From Chionis minor (lineage: Eukaryota; Chordata; Aves; Charadriiformes; Chionididae), in the NCBI GenBank assembly GCA_013398295.1, contig VZSF01006858.1:496819-560818 (forward strand): DNA of 64,000 nucleotides. Reading direction: 5' to 3'. Positions 50,501 to 63,400 of this stretch are shown here, in pieces. Position numbers and translations under genes: made by a program. Below the pieces are notes generated by a model. It had not been told where the DNA came from. It worked only from the letters and a program-made list of their open reading frames with translations, and did not search any database. Numbering within the stretch: the first letter of the stretch is position 1; each line of letters begins with the position of its first letter.

Positions 50501-51649
50501 AAATATGCAAATATATTTTCCAGTATGTGCAATTGTTGCTCTGTGTCCTGTTGTAATGCAAGTGCCAATGTGTAAAGTAAGGTGTTTGCTTGCTTTCTGC
50601 TTTTTAGGCTATAATTTTCTCCAGGGGGAGGGGAAAAAAAAAAAAGGTCAAACCACTTTTCTGAACTAGAAGCCTAAAGTGTTATTATGGTCATAGCAAC
50701 ACTAGAACTATAAGAAATGTAGCCATCTCTACTGTGTGATTTAAAATAAAAACATAATTATCATTGTCTTCTGGTAACTAGGTAGATAATTATGCATTGC
50801 ATTTGTGCCACTTGTAATTCTACACAATTTGTTCCAAATCTGTTATTTGACAAGGGTAGGAAAGCACAACCAGTGACTGGTATTTAAGGGAGTGTCTTGG
50901 GAACCGCCATAAGGTAAATAGATGTTAGTGAATCCCTAGCCCCAAAGGCCAAGCTCCAGGAGCTGAGCAGTGTTAAATACAGTGTACTTGCCAACCTGCG
51001 AGCCACCTGCAACTTCCTCTCACTGAAGCAAACAGCGGTCCTCAGCAAACCTCAGTTGCATATAAAGTATATTTATGCCCAACCTGTTTTCCCAGAAGGG
51101 TAAAAAATACTGATTTGAAACAGCATAACAATAAAGTGATGATAATAAGGCATTATCCTCCTCCTTAGCGTGGTTCTGCAGCTAGGGAGTGCGTTTTTGG
51201 TTCAGCTGCCTTCTATAGGAAAAAAAGGTTGCCTCTTAGATTACAATTTACCCTGTATTACTTTGTTTATAACATTTCTCCACCCTCCATGCCACCCAGA
51301 GTGAGAGTTCATGACTCTTTTGATGTGTATTTTACAAAGAGTGCATTTTAAATAAGCTGGGGAGGTTAACTCAAGATCCTTTAATCCCAGCATATATCTT
51401 TGTTAAGGAAACATAGACCAAACCATTGAAAACCCCAGCTAGAAAACAGGTTGGAGTAAGTCCCTCACCCTGAAAGAGCCCTCTCAGACCAGATTCAGTG
51501 ATATACATTCAGATTCTTTCTGCAAATAAACAAACTTGGCGGCTGCTGGCAGGGAGTGTGCCCCTGCCAGCGTGACCCACGGCTCCTCTCCTCAGCAGCA
51601 GCCTGGCATAGCAGAAAAGGATGCCGTGCCCTCACCAGACTGCTGAGCC
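47536..51649. other. Unique AT-rich DNA, nothing recognised
   Basis: No gene recognised. A small ATTATATA-A-rich direct repeat lies at about 49440-49462, and A-rich runs at about 49853-49862 and 50635-50645. Confidence 0.5.
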
Positions 51650-51874
51650 TTGGATATTAGGAAAATCTTCTTTACTGAAAGGGTTATCAGGCATTGGAAC
51701 AGGCTGCCCAGAGAGGTGATGGAACCGCCATCCCTGGAGGTATTTAAAAGACAGGTAGACGTGGTGCTGAGGGACGTGGTTTAGGGGTGGTTTTGGCAGC
51801 GTAGGTTTATGGTTGGACTCGATCTTGAAGGTCTCTTCCAACCCAAGCGATTCGATTCGATTCTATTGTATTCT
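51650..51874 (+). mobile_element. CR1 LINE, 5'-truncated 3' end
   Basis: A well-preserved CR1 3' end. In order it has ATTAGGAAAATCTTCTTTAC, GGAACAGGCTGCCCAGAGAG, CCATCCCTGGAGGTATTTAA, AGACGTGGTGCTGAGGGACG, TGGTTTAGGGGTGG, GGTTGGACTCGATCTTGAAG and GTCTCTTCCAACCC. It ends in a GATTCGATTCGATTCTATTG-type tail. Only the last ~225 bases remain, typical of 5'-truncated CR1, and no ORF2 is present. It is the youngest-looking transposon in the window and the main evidence for a bird genome. Confidence 0.93.
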
Positions 51875-54800
51875 TGTGGGTGCCGTGGGTGACCACCCCC
51901 CTTTCTTCTGCCTCCAGTGTGCTCCCAATGTGCCGCCTTGCAGAGGCGGGCACGGAATCTGGAGAGCAGCAGGAGCTCCAGCAGTGTAGCATCCCTTCCC
52001 CATCAGACAGCTCTCTGACAGGGCAGCTTGCAGAGATACACAGGTATCTTTGATCAGGGTTGACTGAAACTAATTAGCCCTGTCTCTCTTCCCTATTTCT
52101 TTGCAATATAATGGTTTTTTTCACTTTGTTAAAGAGCATTGATATTTATGCTTGTAAGTAGGCGTTGCCCCAGCTGACCTAGGTTGATGTTGACCCTAAG
52201 CCCTGAAAAAACAACCCATTTTGGTTACAAATGACCTCCCTTACCTTCACTAACAGCTAAACATATGTCTTCTATTCATTAAGAGAAAATGAGTGGGCTA
52301 ATGGGCTGTCCCTACCTGGCACTGTTGTATCTCTGCTCGAAAAAGGAATTTTAGAGCCACCAAACAGTCCAGTCCAATTAAAATGCTCCCTCAAACACTT
52401 AGAAATCTCAGTATTTTCTCCCATATTTGCCTGTTTTAGAGCTATCAGTCCCAGGGAAGAGCAGGGCACAACTGCACAGCAAGCTGAAATGCTGTCAGTC
52501 TCCATTTTAGTTACTCTGCAACATTTCTTTTTTTGTAGAGCAAAGTATCATAAAGACTGAAACTGGTAGCAGATAATGTTCGTGGATAAGCACCTGCTTA
52601 TACAAAGGACCATGTGAAATTACATTTAGCTCTAGAAAAGAGGATATTTTCTTTGATTGCCAAAAAACAAAAGCAGAACGGATTGGGGGGAAAAAGACAC
52701 TTTTTTAAAGTACAAACTAAAACATGTCAACAAAAATATCAGCTTACTCATAGAAATGTTTCTTTTCCATAAAAACGATATAAAGACAGTTTTACTATTC
52801 TTGATTTGTGATTTTTTTCCCCTCCCATGGCCTTGCTCATTTTTCTCTGAATTATAGTGAAAAGACACATCAGTTAAAGTAAATAAGTCACAATCCAAAA
52901 CTGAATCTAGTGATCCAGCACAACCAAACCAACACCTCATAAAAAGGTTTTTCAGTCTTTATTAAAAAGACCATTTTTAAAGTGATGACATTTCTTTCAT
53001 GTTCTTTTATGTCAACCTGAAAAATCCAACACTGGAGAAAGCAGTAAATATCTTCAGCAGTATATAAAATATGATAAAATAGCTGGTAGGGGAATTTATC
53101 AGAGTTTTGAATGTTTTTGGAAAATGAGTTAGGCTAAAGTAAACTGCAGTCTCTGAAGGCTAAGAAACTTGAATTCCTAGAAATATTTGCATGCCTCTAG
53201 GTGAGCCCTTATCCTTTGCTCTAGCTTTGGTAATTTTCCACACCGCAAGCGACATGCCATCAAGATAAGATAATAAATTTTCAAGACGGCTTTCTGTGAC
53301 TTGCTGATTCAATCTTTGATTAAATAATATATTTTAATAATCTAATTTATATTTTACTGGAAGTTGGCTTGCTCTTTTTACATTTTGTTTCTCCTAAGAA
53401 GTGTCACTGGCCTTGCTGTGACTTATTTTTTGCATCAGGACTCAATTTCTAACTAGTTTTGCTTTCCAGTAACTTTGCATTGTCTTTATTTTGGTGTTTT
53501 CCAGAACTGATGAAGAGTGTTTACAGTAAAAAAATACAACCTACTTAAAGCTGTTTTTTCTGTCTGGAAGTTGGGTACCTTCTCATGTTACACATGACTC
53601 CTAAGATTAGCAGAGCTGGGAAACCCAGGAGAAGGCCAGGGTCATGATTCCCGGCGTGTTGCCCTCCTGCCAGGTGTGCACCAGGTGAAAAGGCCAGGAT
53701 AACTTTCTCAAGGTTGCAGATTACTTGCTGCTGTTTGCCAGAAGCATTTAGCAATAGCATCAGTTCCTCCCGTAAACTGAATTAACCTGTCTGCAACGTG
53801 ACTTACAGGAAGGCACGCCAAAAATATATACACAGTGGGGCAGAGGGCTTCTGTTCCAAAATGCAGCAAATGCAAGATGCACCCCAAAAGCTTCAGCCAA
53901 AACAGGGCCTTCCATCCCCCCCTTCCCAGTTCCTGCTTAGCCCAGAGCAGAACACATCCTCGGGGAAACGCAAGTAAAACCAACCAACCAAAAGCCCCAG
54001 GAAGCCTTATTTAGAGAGCTGCTCTTCTCTGCTACCAAATAAGCAGGTTGAGGAGCACAGAGCACACCAGTGAAGTTAAGTTTGAGGGGTTTTGGACCCA
54101 CATCTGATACAGTTGTAGGACACTTGGGCTGAGCCCTGTAGAGCAGGATAGCTCCAGGGAGGAGAAGCAGCACAGGCAGGGAATGGAGGACATCATTTTG
54201 ATCCTACCATGATTTTTGATGGCCACTTCTACCAAACCAGAATGAATTTGCTGTGATACAGCACTACTGGAGGAATGGCTCTCAGAGGCGCTGGGATGGC
54301 TTAAGACGACAGAAACAAAAATGAAGATAACTGCATCTCTTGCCATAGCACCTGAATCTCATCTACACTTGCAGTTGTGCCACAGCGTAGACTCCAGATG
54401 TCCTTGGTCTGTTGACATGTTCTAAGTCACATAGGTCCCATGTTCATGGGACACCACTGTGCACAGGTCACTCAGCAGCTGAGCAAATCCCACCAGAAAT
54501 GGGCCTTCACACCAATTGACCAGAGCCACACGTCACCCGAATCATTGGATTGAATGTACGTCTATATCAAATGATAACGAAACATCCCCCAGATTTCAGG
54601 TAATACTTGCGGTTCAATAAGCCTTCTTTCGTAGGAAATAGAGTCCCAAAAGTCAAGTACCCAAGGATAAACCCACAGTTTTCAAAAGAGCACTTACCAG
54701 GAGCGCTTGCTTTTCTTCATATTAGCGTGCCTCCTCTTTCAGCTGGAGGTCTGTGTGTGGCCTTCATCTAAGCTCTTCCTTGAAGGATGCAAATGGAATT

Positions 54801-55344
54801 TTAAATATTTGTTAGTTAATGGTCCCCACTGTCTTTTCAAAATAAAAATACACATATCCTCTGTGGAAAAATGACAAATTAGTTTACATCAATGATTTTC
54901 CTTCCCCCTCCCCATCCAATCCTTCAAGGAATATTGTCTAAATACTCTCCAAGGATTTTCCCTGCTCCTGGCATGCATCTGAATCTCCTATTAGTGTCAG
55001 TGAGAGTTATGTCTGCATATCAGAAGGAGAATAGATACCTAAATAATTCATTAGACCCTACATAAGTATGTTTTCCTTGATGAACAGTTACTATTAACAT
55101 TTGTGGAAAGGTCCATCTCTAAATATTTTCAGAAACTAACCAACTGTTTCAGTTATTAAGACTCTGCTTACAACACAAGTGATTCAAACCAGAGAAATGT
55201 GGGCAGCACTGATTCCCAAAGATTTTCTACAGCAGCATCAGTTACTGATGCTGACACAGGAAAAAAATGCGGGGAAAAGGCAATCAATGGGGCTACATTA
55301 TGACGTGACTTAATTCATTAATATTTAAAAACAAGTAAGACTGG
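51875..55344. other. Unique DNA, nothing recognised
   Basis: GC-richer flanks around the CR1 (51540-51650, 51880-51980), then AT-rich unique sequence. Overlapping minus-strand frames at 53545-54346 have no motif or gene structure. Confidence 0.5.
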
Positions 55345-55509
55345 TTTGCCCCAGGGATCGGTAATAGGATACAAGCCTTTCACCTCTAGGTCAGCAGTTC
55401 AAAGCCAACTTTGGTCAGTACTGACTGAAAGTCATTACCATCTATCCAAACGCTCTTCAAGAGTATATGTAAAGTAAGTTGGTGGTCTCTGTTTATTTCC
55501 TAATGGCTA
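55345..55509 (+). mobile_element. Possible ancient SINE-like segment
   Basis: AAGCCTTTCACCTCTAGGTC, followed by AGCAGTTCAAAGCC, resembles a decayed tRNA-like head with a B-box-type GTTCAAANCC. The sequence then runs to AAAGTAAGTTGGTGGTCTCT, directly against the palindromic element at 55510. My impression is that this string is a repeated segment in amniote genomes, but I cannot name the family. Confidence 0.3.
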
Positions 55510-55671
55510 AGGGCCTGATTCAGCAAAGCTCTTAAGCATGGACTTAATGAGAAGCAGATGTTTAAATCCTTTTGAATTTGAACATCTGATTACAGTTAAG
55601 CACGTTCTTAACAGCCTCACCAGCACGGGCAGGCTGGAGTGCACACTTAGGAAGCTTTGCTAAATAAGGGC
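55510..55671. mobile_element. Ancient palindromic MITE (clear inverted termini)
   Basis: The left terminus GGGCCTGATTCAGCAAAGCT, followed by CTTAAGCATG, pairs with the right terminus GAAGCTTTGCTAAATAAGGG. The reverse complement of the latter is CCCTTATTTAGCAAAGCTTC. Internal TTAAGCACGTTCTTAA also fits the family's TTAAGCACATGCTTAA core. It is about 160 bp and non-autonomous. This is the clearest of the candidate copies in the window. Confidence 0.6.
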
Positions 55672-58600
55672 TTCAGTGTGCCGGCTTGTCAGTTGTTTGT
55701 GCACACGCAAACAGGGGGAATGAGCAAGCAAGCCCATTTCCCCTTCCCCTCAAATAGTATTACCCACATGCTGGCACTGGGTGCTAATGATGGCACAGGC
55801 ATAAGAATAAGACTATCAGCTGTATAAGAGTTCCCATTTTCATTCATTCATGTTAACAAGACCAAGGTGGGGGATGGGGGGGCAAGGCGCAGAATAAAAA
55901 ATGTTTGAACTGCCATTATAAAGCAGAATATAAGGCCACAGAGCTGTATGGCCTTTCTTGCTCACCAGGCCAGCAGCTTTCATGAGCAGGGAATGTGATT
56001 TAAGGAGTGGAAAAGAAACGCAGCATTTGAACAGCCTTCCTGGTGTTCATTCATGCATGTGCTCAAAATGTGTGCAAATATGAATCTAGCCTGGAAGAAT
56101 GGAAGCCTCATAGCCCAACCACATTCAGTTTTTATCTATAGGAGAAGCTCTTTTCTTATAAGATAAGGCATTTCAAGGGAGGGGGGATTTGTGAATTTAA
56201 TGTTTTTTAACATTATTTGGGAATTTAATGTTTTGAGTTCTTATTTGTACTTGAAAATCATTAGGACTGGCATACGGGTAGAAGTTTTTAAATACTGCTG
56301 TTGAAGCCGACATCTCTCCTGCTAGATTAAATACCTTCTAAGGTTACCAGCAGATCAGATTTTATTTTGCTTCTTTTCAACAGAATTGTATTCTGGGAGT
56401 TTTCCATGGTGCCGCTGCTGATTGTCTTGCATGATCAAGGTCAACTGCTGCGAAATTAAAGCTAGTGTTTCAAACCACAGCAGGCTGAGAAAACCACCAT
56501 TTTAATACCATGACTGTGCTATTAGTAAGGCAAGTAGAATTTCATCAGTTGCAAGTGCTACTCCCTGTCCCTGAAGACCTGTGCAATGGTGTTAGTTGTA
56601 CAACCCAGTAAGTCCGTTCACAAAGAAGCGATGGTCTGAGTTTTGCCATGCATCAGTTGAAATCAGTGGTGTGAATGATATCATGGAACCGAGATCAACA
56701 TCTAGTCGGTAAATCTTCTGGCAGGTTTTTGCTTGAATAACAAAGAGATAGCCAGCGATCAAATTGGTTGGTAATGAAGTGATCACACCCAATTTCCTGC
56801 AGCTTAAGCAACAGTTTTCCAAATATCTAATCTCATAAGATTTCTATCTCACAGAATTTTGGGTAAGGTTTTGACAAACATCCATTACTAAAATGAATGA
56901 AACCACTGACCTCTATTAAATTTACCCACTGCTAGTGGAAAATCAGCCTAAAAAGTCATCATTAATCAAATGTTTGGCATGACTAAGAGCTCCTCAGCCT
57001 GCAGGAATTCTCAGAAAACACTTCCTAGAGCATGAGTGTTTGCTCTCCTGCTGGAACAATCAAAAAAGGCTGTTCCAGAAACTCTTTCCTCACTTGGTAA
57101 CAGGGCGCTCCATGCCAATCCCAGTATTTGGACCAGTTAATGCTTTGTTAAGGCTCTCCAAGGCAAGCCCTGAGCTCTCGTGTTTCGAACATATTCATCT
57201 GCTTCTTTCCTTAAACATAAGGTACCTACAGTTTTGATTACTATGACAGTATTATTAGGCAAACATGGTAATTTCAAACTCTGAATGATTTCAAAACAGT
57301 TTACATTGTCTATTTCTTTGATTGTCTTAAATTCATAAGCTTTTGTTTCTGCAGCCTGTGATTAACCACTGACCTTCATAAAAGACTAACACAGCATTTA
57401 AGTAGAACGCAAATAGGTGTCTGCCATTCCGTCTGAACTGGGAAAAATATTGCTATTCAGCCAAGTGATGCAATGGCTTTCCTTATATTTTGACAGTTCT
57501 GTGCTGTTTAGTAGGAGAGCTACATAACTTTGTAAAAAAAGAGTTCATGTTTATCTGGGATACTATTACTGTGCTCAGAGACCAGAGCTCTACTTCTGCT
57601 CCTTTATTCCAGGAACTTTTTTTTTATTATTAGTCATAGTAGCCACAGGAAATTACAACCACCACCAAGTCACACTGATGATAAATAAAGGTTTGGAGCT
57701 GCCTTTCCTTTCCCTCCCCCATTTATGGAAGAGCTTTATCTATTATGACAGTAACCACTAGGAGAACCAGCTTCATTCCAGTCCTCTAGTGCACATTCGA
57801 CTTTGCTGAAAACAAAGAGGAGGTCCTGGCTCATTATGTAAAATGCTGTGACTATAATTTAAAATAGAAAAGAAAGCATAACAATAGGTGCTCAATAAAG
57901 GAAACACCTGCTTTTCATTTTCCTGTAGTGTTTAAATGAAGCAAATTAAATAACCTAATTGAGAACAAAAGCTTAAATCCAGTCTAGAAATTGGAGCCAT
58001 GTTACACTACCTCAGACTGACAAGCATGGTAAATACATGTTTGAGTCAATTTAACTTTTGGTGATTCTTAATTAAGCTTAAGAGCTTGAATAGAAAGTAT
58101 TCTCTTACCTGTTACAGTCCCACAACAGAATTTCTAGTGTCTCACTGCAGGTGTATCATACCAAGATATTTTTATTACTTGTACGACACAACTACCCCCT
58201 AGACCATATGTGGCACCTACTGGATACAGTCTTCTACTTGGAGGTCTGTGTGGCACAGCTGCAAAAGACACTCGAGAAGATTGGTGGAGGTGTAGACATG
58301 GTTTTGGCACACTCTTTGGCCTAACCAGCCTGAGAAATAGGATGCACTAGCCCAATTCACTAACACAGACAAGCAGCTCCTGGCCTGAGAGCAGGCTCCC
58401 TGGGAACAAGCTTGGTTTATCTACACAGCTCTACATTGCGCCACATATAAACAGCCTTCAGTAAGATGTAAGAAAGATGCTTGCCTCAAGGAACTCCAGC
58501 ATCCTTAAACACAATTGCCTAACAATGCCAAAATACCTCTGAGATCTGAGCTTTTAAAACATGAGTCACTAAGAGAAAGCCCGAAATTAAAATTCTTTCA

Positions 58601-60354
58601 AGCACGAACACACACAAGCTAGGAGGCTGAAGAAAGATGGAGCTACACTTCCTGACTTCCAAGCCCACTGGAGCCAACTGAGCTCCACTAATATTTCCCT
58701 GCCCCAAAAGCTGGTCACTAGGCTGAAAACAGAGAGAAGTTCATACACAGGAACCTCCTCAGCCTGTGGAGCAACACCAGGGCTCCTCTGCAGCTGGCTG
58801 CAGCACCTCCAAAACCGCAGCAGTGATGCCACAGCCATCCATGAATTGATGTGGCAACTGGGCCACTTGTTCCCCCAGCAGTTTGCCCCCACGAGCAATG
58901 AGTGGTCCCGCAGTCCCCAAGGTCCTGGGCTTTGCAGCATGGCAGGGGCAGGCAGGAAGGCGGCTGGAGCCCTGCAGAGCTGGACACCGACGCCACTTCC
59001 TTGGCAAGGGAGGAGAAAGGGGCAGACTGAAGCACAACTCTTTGGATTTGTGCAAATCCCGCAGAAGCCTCTTGCAAAATGCAGCTTGCTACAAAATTCT
59101 CAGGGGTTGAATGCCCCACAGCGAGAAAATTACGCATTTATGAGTTAATCCTTCGCCATTTGCTGACGCAGTTTCACGTTTTCCATGTTTTCCTTTCTGC
59201 TAAGTGCTGATTGGGGGAGAAAAGCTACTTCAGAGATATGCATTTTTCGTGTTTATTAGGGGACACCTCAAACTGGCAAATTTTCAGTCAAAAAAAATTT
59301 ATCTACGTCAGTAGTTCTTCTCCCTCTTCCTCATGAAATTTGGACTGTTTTTGAACTTGTAATGAAATGTGGAAAACCTTTAATTGTGAGCAGTTTTGCC
59401 TTTCATTAGGAATATCTTGCATGACATTAGCTGGGAATAACCCAGGTCTGTGTGTTTTTCTTGGAAGACCAAAGTTCATTTAATGCAAAAATATGAAGAC
59501 AACACCTGTGCATGCTCCCACCTCTCTCCTTTCCTTTGACTTCCTCCAGAAGTCTCCAGACCCCAAATTCTTATGTTGGATGTTTTCAGCAGGATTTCTG
59601 GGACCTGCTTCAAGAGGGACTCCCCTCGTGAGGAAGTCTTCTTAAGTCTTCTTGGGATCTATGGAGATTTGGCTGGCATGCAGGGACTCCAGCCAAGGTG
59701 CTAAAAAAAAAAAAAANTCTGGTAACCATGAGGGCACTTATGAAACAGATACTTTCTATGAAAGTTTTCTATTTAAACACTTAAGCACTTTAACCAACAA
59801 TATTTTACAAACAGGCACTTTTAACTTAAGCTGACAGCCAGGGCTTGGAAAGAAATTGCCCTTTCATCTCTTTCTGCCAGTCTTCCAAGTCATATCTGCA
59901 AAAAGCACGGGGAAAACACATATTTCTAAAGGTTTTATTTCAAAGCTCTTGCCTTCCTCCTGCCTACTGGATCACCTTTACTAATAATACTGACTGGACG
60001 CACAATGACTATCAGTACTGAGAGTCCCACAGTTACCATACGTGCCCATAAACTGTAATTTTTCTGTCATTTGAGTATAATGGCAAAGAACATTAACTCA
60101 GTTAAATAAAAGGAATGAAACCCTAAAAAAACACCCAGTGAAAACACAGCATTAGATTTCATCCTCTAGGTTCTCTGAAATCAACAACTACTTACTCAGA
60201 TACATTAACAAATTCAAAGAATCACGCCAGGCTCACTTTGTGTTTAACATTATCAGAAACCTCTGCATAGACCAGCTCTAGGGCTGGAATCAGCTCAAGG
60301 GATATAAGAGGTATGATTACCCAAGGTTTCCAACTCCACTTTGAAGATTCAACA
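55672..60354. other. Unique DNA, nothing recognised
   Basis: No gene recognised. A 14-base direct repeat (GAATTTAATGTTTT) occurs twice at about 56194-56234. The minus-strand frame at 56592-56822 lies in a stretch with motif-rich but unnamed sequence. Section 58730-59080 is GC-rich, with several overlapping chance frames on both strands. Confidence 0.5.
59703..59717. other. A14 homopolymer ending in an unresolved base (N)
   Basis: Fourteen A followed by the only N in the window, at 59717. The unresolved base at a homopolymer edge looks like an assembly or base-calling artefact rather than biology. Frames read through it are unreliable. Confidence 0.95.
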
Positions 60355-60438
60355 GGGACTTGATCCAAAGCCTACTGAAGTAAATGGAAAAAAATAGTCT
60401 TATATCTCAGTTTAGACATATTCAGTTTGGATACAGTT
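60355..60438. mobile_element. Ancient palindromic MITE-like element
   Basis: The left end GGGACTTGATCCAAAGCCTA, followed by CTGAAGTAAATGGAAA, pairs loosely with the right end CAGTTTGGATACAGTTC. The latter reads back as GAACTGTATCCAAACTG. The left half is close to the GATCCAAAGCCCATTGAAGTCAATGGAAAG form of this family. It is shorter than the 55510 element but of related design. Confidence 0.5.
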
Positions 60439-63400
60439 CAGAGAAGTACTCGTACTTGGCAGCTGTTGTAAACTAAACATATTAACCTATCATTAGAAAA
60501 AAAAAAAAGGTGCCAGAATAGATCTATATTAGGATAAATCTATGAAGTATTGTTTTATGGTCTGTCTAGCCATTCCAGGATTCCAACACCTTAACAGAGA
60601 GGTAAAACAAACTTTTGGTCGATTTATTCATGCGGTGCTTTTACAGTGGCAATTAAAATCTGAATAAAGATCTGATCCTACCCTTTTTTCAATTAGTGCC
60701 ACAGATAAATGTAAGTCTGCAAATAAGTAATGACTTTTGTGAAATTAGTGAGATTACACATAGTGCAGCTCCCAACATTATTCTTTTTTCTTCAATTGCT
60801 ATTTCATGAAAACTTCGCTTCTGTTTGTAAAGGAACAAAGAATTTATCACATTAATGAGATAAGACTCCGTGAAATCATTCGTAGCTTACTTGAATATTT
60901 GTATTTTAATGGCAAAGTATAACAGAAAAATTACTCTTAAACGATAGTATAGTATTAATTGCTAATTAGTTTACCATTATGACTGGCATGCCTTCTAGCA
61001 TTTTAAGTCAGTTTTAATCCATATAAACAGCCAAGGAATGCTCTATCTCAAAACATGTAATTATGGAGGATTATACTACACCTCCAGCATTTTGGCAAAA
61101 GCTTGTAATGGCAAAAGATAAAAAGTAATACCAGTTTTCTTGTGATTTCATATGAACAGAAAAAAATGGCTCATTATCACTACAGCACATTCACTGTTTA
61201 GTGGCTCCACTTTTTTCAGGTTCAGAGAGACAGGCTTTATGTCACACACGAGATTTTTCTTCCATATTCTCCTTTGGCTCATGTCACTCCTAAAATAGAA
61301 AATTTAGCAAATCTGGTATTTATTCTTAAAGTTTCCATGAGAATTCCTGTACAGCACTACCATACATGCTACTCTTATTTTAAATAAGGTTACTGTTAAA
61401 AAGAAAAACCAAACAAAGCAACAACACAGAACTTTATTTTTGCCAAGAATAAAGTGGTTGTTATGTGCATTGTTTGCTGGCTAAATTACAGCACTTTTAA
61501 GTTCTAATCATGCTTACAAGTGCTATGGTTCTTTCAAGAGAGAGCTCTATTGGAACTGAAGAAGCTAGCTCATGGGCCTTCACCTTCCTTTTGAAGGGAA
61601 ACAACTGTCTGAAGCATTTGTCGTAAGGGATCTCAGCCACAGAGGTATAAACAAACAGGAGACTGACTTCATTTTCCTTTCTCAGGAGAATTTAACGTCT
61701 TGAAACAGAGAGATCTCCTCAAAGATCTGAAATTTTAGGGCCGCAGGAGAAGAGTGAGATGGGGCGGGGAGACTGGCCACTGGGGGACAGCAGAAAGGAG
61801 ACCTTCCCCTCATCCCTTTTGTCCTGCAGCCATTCAACCCCTTCCTTCGTTTTAAGATTTTTAACGATACAATGTCCCTTCAATTCATGCCCTGGGTTTG
61901 CCTAAGCAGCCAGCGAAGCCGCCAGTTAATGACCTCGCTGACAGACAACCCCAGCAGCTCCTTCCCTGTCCCGGCAGCTGCCCCTGGCTCCCAGCCGCAC
62001 ACCACAGCGTCCAGCGCTCTGCTTTATCCCTCCTGCACACCTAAAGAGAAGTGGCCCATCACCACCTCCCACCAACCCAGTGCTCAACATTATTTCTTCA
62101 CTCTGTTTCGTACCTGCAGCTTTTCCACACTTGTTCTTGCATTTTCCAAAAAAGCAACAACTCCGTTTTCAAAGACGGGTTGGCTTAGCCCACACATCAG
62201 TACCAGTAGGCTCTGCTGCCCTTTGATGGCTGCTAGTGGCTCCTGCCATCCCACAGCAGCATCCCCTCGCTTCCCACTTCCATATTCCTGTCTGCGTTTG
62301 GACCTTCTTGAAATTAAGTGGTAAACTTAATTGCCCTCCTCCCCAGCCAACCCTCAGGCTTCTCATTGACTCTACCAGCAAAAGCCTCGATTTTCAGCAT
62401 CCACAGGTTTTTTCAAGAGGTCCCTCTTTCTTTTCAAGCACTTTAGGAGTGCATTTGACAAGATACTTCAATATTTTGCAATAAATGGATACAGTCACCT
62501 TTTCCTACGACTTGACCAGTGAGCGAGCGGAGCTCTTCTGAATTTTAGGCCCAGTTCTCTCCTTTTCAGTTTAAGCAAAGCCATGGAAAAACTTCCAGAC
62601 TGATGGTTTGAAATACAGATTTCTGGTGGAGATGTTTTTAAATCCAAGTCTTTTGCACTTTGGCAACACATTGTCGTTTTCAGTTTAATTCTCCTGACAA
62701 CCTGCCGATAAAGCCAAAAGTCTCTTTAGCAAAAGTGAATTAAAGTGCACCTTTCTCATCTGAAGAAACGACACCTGCTGTTCTAAAGATAACATGGTAT
62801 TTCTGACAGAAATAAGATATTAGACATCCAAATCTTGTTTGTTGTCATCAAAACCTGGGAAAATAACAATAAGCTGACTTATTTGGAAGAAACTGTTAGT
62901 TTTTGAAGCACATGTAAGAAATGTAAGATCTTGCCCTCTCCGCTCTGCTTCTCACAGAAGTTTTGATTTTGATTCTTTAAGTAATTCCACTGTTAAACAT
63001 GATGAATTTGATTCAAAGTTTAAGAAAGTTCCTTTATCCTGTAAGTCATTCAGCTTCTCTCTTGAAAGTAGCTTTACTGATTTCCAACTTCTCTGTTTCA
63101 TAAACAGGCCCATCATTTTTCTGTTGAAAATCAACACCTGGATTGATCATGCAAAGACTACCTGCCAGCTGACTCATATCCCAAGACAAAAATTACAATG
63201 GTTTAGGTGATTTTTTTTTTTAAATCCATTAAGTTAAACCAAGGAAAATCCTTACAGTCTAAATCAGTTGAGATTTAGTGCAAGTTTGAATTTAGATGGA
63301 AAGTATTTTTTTAAGCATTTGAACAGATTAAATTTCTCAATATCAACAAACCTTTAATGTCACTTAAGTCCTGGAAATAGGGTTTATTTGTCTTAGGGAC

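Noticed and set aside
53545..54346. Series of minus-strand frames as exons of one gene or an LTR element
   Set aside because: Frames overlap in different phases, with no shared motif, no terminal repeats and no primer-binding site.
55385..55410. tRNA gene at the B-box-like GTTCAAAGCC
   Set aside because: No acceptor stem, anticodon arm or proper A box. At best a decayed SINE head.
56592..56822. 76-codon minus-strand frame as an exon
   Set aside because: Coding-like in part, but no acceptor or donor fits and the length is ordinary for chance.
58718..59148. Overlapping frames of 98-139 codons on both strands as a coding locus
   Set aside because: Several mutually exclusive frames are open at once in a GC-rich patch, which is a composition effect.
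61872..62324. 150-codon plus-strand frame as a gene
   Set aside because: Ser/Pro/Thr-rich composition follows the local base composition, other phases are open too, and no motif is recognisable.
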